This document shows positions 8,320-15,572 of a stretch of 37,361 nt of DNA, in pieces. The DNA comes from Fibrobacter sp. (GTDB lineage: Bacteria > Fibrobacterota > Fibrobacteria > Fibrobacterales > Fibrobacteraceae). The notes below the pieces were generated by a model. That model was not told the DNA's origin, ran no database searches, and saw nothing but the letters and a program-made list of their open reading frames with translations. The DNA lies in NCBI RefSeq assembly GCF_017551775.1, contig NZ_JAFZKX010000072.1, positions 1-37,361 on the forward strand, given 5' to 3'. Within the stretch, counting starts at the first letter, position 1. Each line of letters starts with the position of its first letter. Both the position numbers and the translations under genes were made by a program.

Positions 8320-10842
8320 TTATTTCTTAAACAGGCCCTTCTGTTTAATTGTTCCGTCTAGTTTCACCGTCACGATGTACATTCCTTCCGGAAGCACACC
8401 GCGTTCAAGCGCCAGCACAGACTCACCCGCCGTCACATGACCCGAGACGGAGCCGCGCAGGGTACCGGAGACATCGTAGAACTGTATTTCGGCAAAGCCC
8501 GCAACCGGAGTGTGAAGCGTTCCCGTCATCGGGCTGTAATTCACGCCTCCTTCGAAATTCACGAGCGGAACGGATGCGGAAGCAGAGTCCTTCACGACGA
8601 TTTCGCCCTTGGCAGATGCGCTTCCCGCCTTGTGGCCCACGGTCTTCACCGTAAACGCATACTTGCCCGCCTTGGACGGCTTGCCCGAAATTTTCAGAGC
8701 CTTTTCCTCCAGATCAACCCTCGCGGACAGTCCCGGCGGAAGGCCTTCCGCCTCGACGCTGTCGCAGAACAAGAAGTAGTAGCCGAACGATATAATCTTT
8801 TCGCCCAGGGTTACAGTCTGCTTTTCCTTGCCAGCACCCATCTTGGTAAGCACCGCATCAGGGTACTCCGCATATTCGTTGTCGCCTGCGGCATAGACAT
8901 TGGGCTTCGTCAGCTTCTTGACCATGTCCGGCAGGTAGTAGCTCTGGTGCGCCGTCTGATTGTACGCCACATTCTGCCAAGCAATCGCCTGACGGTACTG
9001 GGCATCGTGCATCAGCGTATAGACGCGGTACGGAGTCGTCACCGGAGTAGAGAAGATGTAGATCTTGGAGGAATCGATTTCCGAATGGAAAATAAATTCT
9101 TCACGCCAGTCGCCAAAGATGTCCGCTATCAAATTCGGGTAGTTCTTTGAGCTCTGACTTCCAATCAAATGGAGTGTCGTTTCCCCGTCAAGATAGGTTT
9201 CGAAGGTCCTCTCCCCCTGATTGAACTTGGTAATAATCGGACCGTTCAGAAGTTCGTCCTGAATATCGCCATCGAAATAAATCCTGAAGTGCGTCGGAAC
9301 CACACGCCCCAGATAGGGCCATTCTGGATCGAGGGTATCGGCCAGCTCAATCGGCGTTCCCTTGGCCGAATGCATTTCGCTCGGCACATAAGACCACATC
9401 TCGTAACCGCGGCTGGCAGAATCGATATCGGCGGCCATGGCACGGCCATTTTCCTTTTCCATGACAGGCTTGTCACCAAAAATGATCTTACCCTTGTCAT
9501 CGCGGAATTCGGCAATGTATTCAGCTTTTTCATATTGCGAATGTATCGCCCAAACTTCGCGTCCCGGATGGTCCGGATCAAAATCACCGATATAGCCGGC
9601 AAAACCATAACCCAGGCCCAACGAGTAACGAAGCGTCCCGTCGTGATTCAGGGCCGCAGCTCCATACACGATTTCGTCAAGGCCGTCATCATCCAGGTCG
9701 CCGACAGTAATATTGAGGTTGCCCTGGCCATAGAGACCCTCGCCCGGTGTTTCGGACTTGTGGAACCAACGCTGTTTCAAGTTCTTGCCGTCAAAGTCGT
9801 AGGCCACCACGTAGGCCGCCGTATAGTTACCACGGGCAGTAATCAGGCTCGGGTGAACGCCATCGAGGTAAGCCGTCGCCGAGAAAAAACGGTCGCAGCG
9901 GTTACCATAGGTATCGCCCCAGTTGAGACCCAGCGAATCATAGGGGCCAAAATTTCTGATATCGCGCGACGGGAGGTAGTCAATCGTCGTGATTTCGGCG
10001 CCATCACTACCCCTGAACACCGTCAAGTATTCCGGCCCCGTAATAATAATCCCCGACTTATTGCGGTAATCCTTCGTAGAATCCCCAATGACCTTGCCCT
10101 TGCCGTCAATGGTTCCGTCGCCGGTCTTCATGACAATTTCGGCCTTGCCGTCACCGTCATAGTCATACACCTGGAAAGGCGTGTAGTGCGCACCACCGCG
10201 GATGTTCTTGCCGAGGCTTATGCGCCAAAGCTTTGTACCGTCGAGTTTATAGGCATCGAGGAAAACCGTTCCCGTATACGAGCCTTCCATCTGCTGCGAA
10301 TTGTCCTTGAAGTTGTCCGGCATCCACTTCACGATGAATTCGTATTCGCCGTCGCCATCCAAGTCACCAACGCTCATGTCGTCGGGAGTATAACCGGTGA
10401 CCGTCTTTTCTTCATCAGGCATCACCTGGCTTTTGGGGCGGTCCAGCTTAAGCACCTTATACGGGAAGGTGCGTCCGTTGTACACCACCGTCGAATCCAT
10501 GACGAACGTGGCACCCTTTTTCGCGCCTTCCTTGCCGTCGACTACGGCAGCCACCGTGTACTTGGACGTAACCTTGCCGGCAGAATCCAGGTAGTTGGTA
10601 CCCGCAGTGCTCCCGATGGTGGCAATTTTTTCTCCGTCGCGGTAGAGGTTGAATTCCGTCCCGGGGTCTTCCGTACCCAACAGGCGCCACGAGACGAGCA
10701 TGCCGGACTTGCCTACGTTCGAGACAAGCAGGCCGCGGTCAATGGCCTCCAGCTGACGGGGATGAGCGAAGGATTGGAGCGGCAGCGCCAAAAGCAGCGC
10801 CGGAACAACCGCAAGGAAACCGAGACAGGAATGTTTTGTCAT
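8320..10842 (-). CDS. Rhamnogalacturonan lyase, polysaccharide lyase family 11 (copy A)
   Basis: An 840-residue secreted enzyme with a signal peptide ending near SFA. The mature protein opens with RQLEAIDRGLLVSNV and VSWRLLGTEDPGTEFNLYRD, typical of the YesW/YesX-type PL11 rhamnogalacturonan lyases that cut the alternating rhamnose-galacturonate backbone by beta-elimination. Calcium-binding DxDGD-type loops of the beta-propeller are visible: DLDGDGEYE near 157, DYDGDGKAE near 224 and DLDDDGLDE near 379. After the lyase domain come an Ig-like (putative He_PIG-type) segment near 700-770 and a C-terminal domain (IQFYDVSGTLRGSV, GMYIVTVKLDG) shared with copy B. The ATG at 10842 has GGAG five bases upstream; an in-frame TTG at 10863 is less likely. 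Copy A lacks the CBM35-like module of copy B. Confidence 0.93.
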   Translation of the reverse strand: MTKHSCLGFLAVVPALLLALPLQSFAHPRQLEAIDRGLLVSNVGKSGMLVSWRLLGTEDPGTEFNLYRDGEKIATIGSTAGTNYLDSAGKVTSKYTVAAVVDGKEGAKKGATFVMDSTVVYNGRTFPYKVLKLDRPKSQVMPDEEKTVTGYTPDDMSVGDLDGDGEYEFIVKWMPDNFKDNSQQMEGSYTGTVFLDAYKLDGTKLWRISLGKNIRGGAHYTPFQVYDYDGDGKAEIVMKTGDGTIDGKGKVIGDSTKDYRNKSGIIITGPEYLTVFRGSDGAEITTIDYLPSRDIRNFGPYDSLGLNWGDTYGNRCDRFFSATAYLDGVHPSLITARGNYTAAYVVAYDFDGKNLKQRWFHKSETPGEGLYGQGNLNITVGDLDDDGLDEIVYGAAALNHDGTLRYSLGLGYGFAGYIGDFDPDHPGREVWAIHSQYEKAEYIAEFRDDKGKIIFGDKPVMEKENGRAMAADIDSASRGYEMWSYVPSEMHSAKGTPIELADTLDPEWPYLGRVVPTHFRIYFDGDIQDELLNGPIITKFNQGERTFETYLDGETTLHLIGSQSSKNYPNLIADIFGDWREEFIFHSEIDSSKIYIFSTPVTTPYRVYTLMHDAQYRQAIAWQNVAYNQTAHQSYYLPDMVKKLTKPNVYAAGDNEYAEYPDAVLTKMGAGKEKQTVTLGEKIISFGYYFLFCDSVEAEGLPPGLSARVDLEEKALKISGKPSKAGKYAFTVKTVGHKAGSASAKGEIVVKDSASASVPLVNFEGGVNYSPMTGTLHTPVAGFAEIQFYDVSGTLRGSVSGHVTAGESVLALERGVLPEGMYIVTVKLDGTIKQKGLFKK

Positions 10843-10922
10843 AATTTCTCCAGACTTATTCAATGCCTTAACTGAAAAAGATTATTCCAGAAACATCCTG
10901 AACACCAATCAACAAAGATAAT

Positions 10923-13574
10923 CTATTTCGCAAACGTGGCAACTCGACTTACGGCCAAAGCGCCATTCAGTTTGACCTTCACGACATACATGCCCTTCGA
11001 AAGTACGCTGCGGTCAATCGCCATCGAAGTCGTCCCGGCCGAAACGTTCCGGGAAACGCCCAGGCGCATGTTGCCCGCCATGTCGTAGAAATACACCTCG
11101 ACAAAGCCGGCCTTCGGGGAGAACAGCGCACCGGTCGCCGGATCGAAGCGCACCCCGCTCACGCCGGGAGCGGCAACCGCAATGGCTTCTGGCAACTTCT
11201 GCGTACCGTCGTAGAGTTCCACGCCGTCGATACCGAAGGTGAACATGTCGAAATTCGGGCCGCCTTCGCTCGTGAGCGACTTGAACGTAAAGGTATTCAC
11301 GCCGGCTTCGAGCTTCACGTCGATTTTCGCCTCGGAATAAGTCGTCCAGGAGGTTTCCGTCGAGGGGAAACTGACCGTCCCGACCGATTTCCCGTTCACG
11401 TTCAGCGACATGTTGCGCGCATCCTTGCCGCCGTTGGTAAAGCGGATCGTGAGCGTCGTCTTGGCCGTGGTCTTGGAGAAGATTTCCCAGGTACCGTAGC
11501 TTGTAATCGAATTCGTAAAGTTGTAGTAGCCGTTCTTGAGGAAGCCCTCGTTGGATTTTTCAGTAAGGCCATCGCCTTCCTTCGGGGTCGAGGCATCCAG
11601 TTCAGACTTGCCGTTGTTCACCACGGGAGTCGTATCGATTACGGCCGGTCCCTCGCCCACCACGAACACATTCGGCTGCTTCAGGGACTTCACCATGTCG
11701 GGCAGGTAGTAGCCCACATGCGGCGGCTGGTTGTAAGCCGTATTCTGCCAGGCGATAGAAACGCGGTAGGTAGCGTCGTGCATCAGCGTATAGACGCGAT
11801 ATTCGCTCGTGACCGGAGTCGAGATAATGTATATCGTCGTCGGGTCATTCTCGGAGCGCACCACCAGTTCTTCGCGCCAGTCACCGAACAAGTCGGCCAC
11901 GAGGCTCGGGGTATTCTTGGTGCCGTTGCAACCCGCAGCGCCCAGGGCCTTCGAGCCGTCAAAATAGACTTCGGACTTCTTCGAGCTGGAATTGAACTTG
12001 GTCAGGTAGGCACCGTCCAAAAGTTCGTCCTGCACGTCGCCATCAAAGTAGATGCGGAAGTTCGTAGACACGGACGGAGAACCGATCTTCTTGCCCGTCG
12101 CGGTCTTCATGCCGCCGCCCTTCGCCGACCAGACTTCGTAGCCGCGGTACTCGGAATCGATATCCGCCGCCATGCCGCGACCATTGTCCACGCCTTCGGC
12201 ACTCGGTTGCGGAGTACCCCAGATGACCTTGCCATCGGCACCGCGCATTTCTTCGGTGTACTGCGCATTCGTGTGTTCATGCACGTCCCAGAATTCCATG
12301 CCCGGATGGTCGGGATCCAAATCGCCCAGGTGACCGGCGTCGCCATGACCGAGCTGAGTGCTGTAACGGAGCGTTCCATCGCTGTTGAGCGTAGCACCAC
12401 CAAACACGATTTCATCGTAGCCGTCACCATCAACGTCGCCCACAGCGATATTGTGGTTACCCTGTTCATAAAGTCCCTTGCCCGGATCTTCGGACTTGTG
12501 GAGCCAACGGAGCTTCAGGTCCTTGCCGTCAAAGTCGTACGCCGCCACATAAGAGGAGGAATAGTAACCGCGAATGAAGATGGCACTCGGATGGACGCCG
12601 TCGAGGTAGGCGGTCGCCGCGATATAGCGTTCGCAACGGTTGCCGTAGTCGTCACCCCAGTAGCCCTTGCCGTTTTTGCCCTTCACATGCTGGTTGATAT
12701 CCCTGCTCGGCTGGTATTCCACGGTGGTAATTTCCGCACCGTCCGTGCCGCGGAACACCGTCAGGTATTCCTTGCCCTTCAAAACAAGCCCGTTGGCGTC
12801 GCGATAATCCTTGGACTTGTCGCCCAGCACCTTGCCCGTGCCATCCACCGTACCGTCGGAGGTCTTCACGATCATTTCGGCCTTGCCGTCACCGTCGTAG
12901 TCAAACACCTGGAACTGCGTGTAGTGCGCACCCGCACGGATGTTCTTGCCCAGGTCGATGCGCCAGAGACGCGTGCCATCGAGCTTGTAGGCATCGATGA
13001 AAACCGTGCCCGTGTAACCCGTCTGGGAGTTATCGTGGGCGTTGCTCGGTTCCCACTTCAAAATCAGTTCGTATTCGCCGTCACCGTCGAGGTCGGCAGC
13101 ACTCATGTCGTTCGGGGTGTAAGTGCAGTTTTCGCCATCGGGCATCCTCTGGCTCGCGGGAACTTCCAGCTTGAGCGTCTTGTACGGGAAGCTCTTCCCG
13201 CTGTTGGAAACCGTCTTGTCGAGCACCACGGAAACGCCCTGTGCCGCCTGTTCCTTGCCACCCACCACGGCAGCCACAGTGTACTTGGATGTCGTCTTTC
13301 CGCTCTTGTCGAGATAGTTCGTGCCGGCAGTCTTGCCAATAGTGGCAATTTTTTCGCCATCGCGATACAGGTTGAACTCGGTATCCGGAGACTCCGTACC
13401 GAGCAGGCGCCAGCTCACGAGCACGCCCGAACCGACGTTGCTAACCAGAACGCCGCGAGTAAGCCTTTCCATCTGGCGATCCGCCGCAAAGGCAGGGGCA
13501 GCCAGCCCAAGGGCAAGCGCAATCCCGAGCGCCGACCTCATAATTCCCGTTTTTTTCGTGCTGAACGAGCTCAT
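10923..13574 (-). CDS. Rhamnogalacturonan lyase, polysaccharide lyase family 11, with CBM35-like module (copy B)
   Basis: First gene of the pectin operon: an 883-residue secreted PL11 enzyme. The chosen start at 13574 gives a signal peptide (KKTG, then a hydrophobic stretch ending APAFA); 13541 is an alternative, and ribosome-site support is weak for both. The lyase domain opens with RQMERLTRGVLVSNV and VSWRLLGTESPDTEFNLYRD and has several DxDGDG calcium loops (DLDGDGEYE, DYDGDGKAE, DVDGDGYDE). It is close to copy A over the whole catalytic region, which indicates duplication. A CBM35-like module (about residues 690-810, with GPNFDMFTFGIDG) and a C-terminal domain (VYFYDMAGNMRLGV, GMYVVKVKLNG) follow. 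The 80-base gap to copy A shows no obvious terminator, so the genes probably form one transcript. Copies A and B may differ in endo/exo mode or in attachment to the wall. Confidence 0.93.
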   Translation of the reverse strand: MSSFSTKKTGIMRSALGIALALGLAAPAFAADRQMERLTRGVLVSNVGSGVLVSWRLLGTESPDTEFNLYRDGEKIATIGKTAGTNYLDKSGKTTSKYTVAAVVGGKEQAAQGVSVVLDKTVSNSGKSFPYKTLKLEVPASQRMPDGENCTYTPNDMSAADLDGDGEYELILKWEPSNAHDNSQTGYTGTVFIDAYKLDGTRLWRIDLGKNIRAGAHYTQFQVFDYDGDGKAEMIVKTSDGTVDGTGKVLGDKSKDYRDANGLVLKGKEYLTVFRGTDGAEITTVEYQPSRDINQHVKGKNGKGYWGDDYGNRCERYIAATAYLDGVHPSAIFIRGYYSSSYVAAYDFDGKDLKLRWLHKSEDPGKGLYEQGNHNIAVGDVDGDGYDEIVFGGATLNSDGTLRYSTQLGHGDAGHLGDLDPDHPGMEFWDVHEHTNAQYTEEMRGADGKVIWGTPQPSAEGVDNGRGMAADIDSEYRGYEVWSAKGGGMKTATGKKIGSPSVSTNFRIYFDGDVQDELLDGAYLTKFNSSSKKSEVYFDGSKALGAAGCNGTKNTPSLVADLFGDWREELVVRSENDPTTIYIISTPVTSEYRVYTLMHDATYRVSIAWQNTAYNQPPHVGYYLPDMVKSLKQPNVFVVGEGPAVIDTTPVVNNGKSELDASTPKEGDGLTEKSNEGFLKNGYYNFTNSITSYGTWEIFSKTTAKTTLTIRFTNGGKDARNMSLNVNGKSVGTVSFPSTETSWTTYSEAKIDVKLEAGVNTFTFKSLTSEGGPNFDMFTFGIDGVELYDGTQKLPEAIAVAAPGVSGVRFDPATGALFSPKAGFVEVYFYDMAGNMRLGVSRNVSAGTTSMAIDRSVLSKGMYVVKVKLNGALAVSRVATFAK

Positions 13575-13647
13575 AATCAATCCCATATTAATGTCAATCC
13601 GGCCATCTATTAATCTAATTCCAAACATAAAAAACCGGACCATGTTT

Positions 13648-13677
13648 AATATAATTTATTTTACAATAAAAAGTCAA
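13648..13677 (-). promoter_or_regulatory. Promoter of the pectin operon
   Basis: On the minus strand TTGACT (13672-13677), an 18-base spacer and TATATT (13648-13653) form a good sigma-70-like promoter in very AT-rich DNA. The leader to the chosen start codon would be about 65 bases. The 213-base gap 13575-13787 also holds the putative sites at 13737-13773. Confidence 0.6.
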
Positions 13678-13736
13678 CAAATTTAACCAATATTTACAAA
13701 TTTCAACATTTTCGACAATTGTAACAAAAATAAAAT

Positions 13737-13773
13737 GTCCACACTTTTGCGATTTTGGCGCTAAAATGTGGAG
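13737..13773. promoter_or_regulatory. Putative operator pair upstream of the pectin operon
   Basis: GTCCACA (13737-13743) and TGTGGAG (13767-13773) stand in opposite orientation, each preceded by AAAA. They resemble the two TGTGGAC copies in the promoter of the embedded regulator gene. They lie about 60-95 bases upstream of the pectin -35 and directly before the YihY gene, so they could serve either direction. Confidence 0.3.
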
Positions 13774-13787
13774 TTAATCACAAGAAA

Positions 13788-14843
13788 ATGTCCGAAACCC
13801 CTTTCCTTTTTCTAAATTTCGCACCAATTATGCCCAACTGGTGGAAAAACTTTTCCTGGGAATGGCTCTTCGACTCCCTAGCCGATCGGTCCCCAGCTTT
13901 TGTAAGGGTCATTGTCGTAACCGGCAAGTCGTTCCTGTATTACCACGGAATGACACGCGCAGCAAGCCTCACCTACACCACGCTCGTGGCCGTCGTCCCC
14001 CTGCTCATCCTGCTCACCTCGATTACGCTCGCTGTCGGGTTCGGCAACTTCATGAGCGACTACCTGCCCATCGTCCTCGACGTGCTCAACCTGGACTGGC
14101 CCACGGAACCGATAATCGACATCGTCAAGAACGCCGAACACGTCCCCATCGGAAAGCTCGGGTTCATCGGCGCCCTCGGCCTCTTCGTGACGTTCATTCT
14201 CGCGTTCGGGAGCTTGGAGACCAACTTCAACGTCGTGTGGGAAGTCAAGACATCGAGAACGCTCATCCGTCAAATCCAGGTCTACACCCCGTTCCTGGTC
14301 ATTTTCGCAGGCTTCATCGGGATGTTCGCCGGTTTCGTGAACCACGTCCAGGACGTGCTCACCATGATTGTGGTGGACGGATTCCACTTCTCGCCCGAAC
14401 TGCTCAAGATTATCATCACCGCCTTCTGGTACGTCACGTTCCACTGCGCGTCCATGCTGCTCATCTTCCTGATGCTCCACGCCCTGCCGGCAAGAAGCCT
14501 CAGGCAGCGCGAAACGGGAGTCTCCCCTCCCTACAGCAAGCGCAAGCTGTTCGGTGTTTCGCTCATGGCAACCATCTTCTCTTGGATCGCCATCAATATA
14601 TACGTGAAGATACTCATGCTCATCCAGACGGCGATGGTCACCCGCATGTCCATCTTCTACGGTTCGCTGGCCTTTATTCCGCTGTTCCTGTTCCTCATTT
14701 TCGGCGTGTGGTCCATCATCCTGTGCGCAAACAGCCTGGTATGGACCATCTGCTACTGGCCCGAATCTTCGCAAAAGAAGTGGAACTGGACGGCAACACT
14801 GGAGGACGTGCACAATGCAGAACGCACAGAAAAGAACAACTAG
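13788..14843 (+). CDS. YihY/BrkB family inner-membrane protein
   Basis: A 351-residue polytopic membrane protein with about six hydrophobic segments. It matches the YihY/virulence factor BrkB family (formerly annotated ribonuclease BN): YYHGMTRAASLTYTTLVAVVPLL near the N-terminus, AFGSLETNFNVVWEV, and a C-terminal SIFYGSLAFIPLFLFLIF followed by WSIILCANSL. The molecular function of the family is unresolved. The ATG at 13788 is preferred because an upstream TTG at 13755 would add residues unlike the family; only a weak AAGAAA ribosome site precedes it. The 3' end overlaps the following gene by 29 bases. It is divergent from the pectin operon. Confidence 0.88.
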   Translation: MSETPFLFLNFAPIMPNWWKNFSWEWLFDSLADRSPAFVRVIVVTGKSFLYYHGMTRAASLTYTTLVAVVPLLILLTSITLAVGFGNFMSDYLPIVLDVLNLDWPTEPIIDIVKNAEHVPIGKLGFIGALGLFVTFILAFGSLETNFNVVWEVKTSRTLIRQIQVYTPFLVIFAGFIGMFAGFVNHVQDVLTMIVVDGFHFSPELLKIIITAFWYVTFHCASMLLIFLMLHALPARSLRQRETGVSPPYSKRKLFGVSLMATIFSWIAINIYVKILMLIQTAMVTRMSIFYGSLAFIPLFLFLIFGVWSIILCANSLVWTICYWPESSQKKWNWTATLEDVHNAERTEKNN

Positions 14844-15447
14844 CGCCCTGGCGAAGTTCGCCATCGCCATGACAATCACGCTCTTCGCCGCGACCTCGAG
14901 TTTCGCCGAGCTCGCGAACATGGGCGAATCCACCGCCCCTGCCGCCGAGAAATCGGACGACGGCATCAGGGCCCTCATCGGTATCGGCGGCGGAAACTCG
15001 ATGATCACCGACGACGGGACCATCTTCATGAACCTCCGCATCGGTATCGATTTCAATCCGCTCTTTTCATCAGGTCTCTGGGTATCTTCCATCATGAGCG
15101 ACGTGGAGAACCACAAGGTTGACCACCAGCAGCTGGTGAACTACAAGGCCTTCGGTGGCTTTGTGGAACTGTTCCCGCTGCGCTTCGAAAAGTTCTCCAT
15201 TTCCGTGCCCATCCAGGCCGGCGGCGGCTCCGTGAGTGCGCTCGAACCCGGCGACGAGGCCTACGAAACCGAAGACTACTTCTTTATCGCCGACATGGCG
15301 GTTCACTTCAACTACCGCATCACCAGGATGCTCGAGATTTCCATCGGTGGCGGTTACCGCATGTTCACGGGCATCGAGACGAACAACCTCGAGAACCTGG
15401 ATTTCTGCACTCCGTTCGGGGAACTCCGGTTTACCGTCAGGGAATAG
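14815..15447 (+). CDS. Small predicted envelope protein, possible outer-membrane beta-barrel
   Basis: A 210-residue protein whose signal peptide ends near ATSSFA (residue 31). The rest alternates short beta-like stretches with glycine turns (GIGGGNSMI, NLRIGIDFNP, VPIQAGGGSV, ISIGGGYRMF) and ends in a strand-like GELRFTVRE. This resembles a small outer-membrane barrel, but it lacks the usual terminal aromatic residue, so a periplasmic beta protein is also possible. I do not recognise a named family. It starts 29 bases inside the YihY gene, so the two are translationally coupled and may act together at the envelope. Confidence 0.7.
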   Translation: MQNAQKRTTSALAKFAIAMTITLFAATSSFAELANMGESTAPAAEKSDDGIRALIGIGGGNSMITDDGTIFMNLRIGIDFNPLFSSGLWVSSIMSDVENHKVDHQQLVNYKAFGGFVELFPLRFEKFSISVPIQAGGGSVSALEPGDEAYETEDYFFIADMAVHFNYRITRMLEISIGGGYRMFTGIETNNLENLDFCTPFGELRFTVRE

Positions 15448-15499
15448 CGTTATTGGATGTCCTTGCCCCTAAAGGGTCGGCGACATGACGAATACCGTA

Positions 15500-15518
15500 G
15501 AGCGAAGTCGAAGGATCT
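15500..15518 (+). repeat. Partial copy of a dispersed palindrome-like element
   Basis: GAGCGAAGTCGAAGGATCT matches one arm of the element seen at 20745-20778 and inside topB at 23486-23529. It lies in the 125-base gap before the UvrA-like gene. The CCTGAG arm that should precede it is degraded. Confidence 0.55.
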
Positions 15519-15572
15519 AGTTAATCACGTTGCCGGTTTCGTGAAGCGCCAGTCATAGGAGTCGTCCAAAGA

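Noticed and set aside
1978-13574. Pectin locus as a polysaccharide utilisation locus of the Bacteroidetes type.
   Set aside because: No SusC/SusD-like pair, hybrid two-component sensor or sugar transporter is present between the genes.
13755-13787. Upstream TTG start for the YihY-family gene.
   Set aside because: The added residues are not family-like and overlap the putative operator region; the ATG at 13788 fits better.
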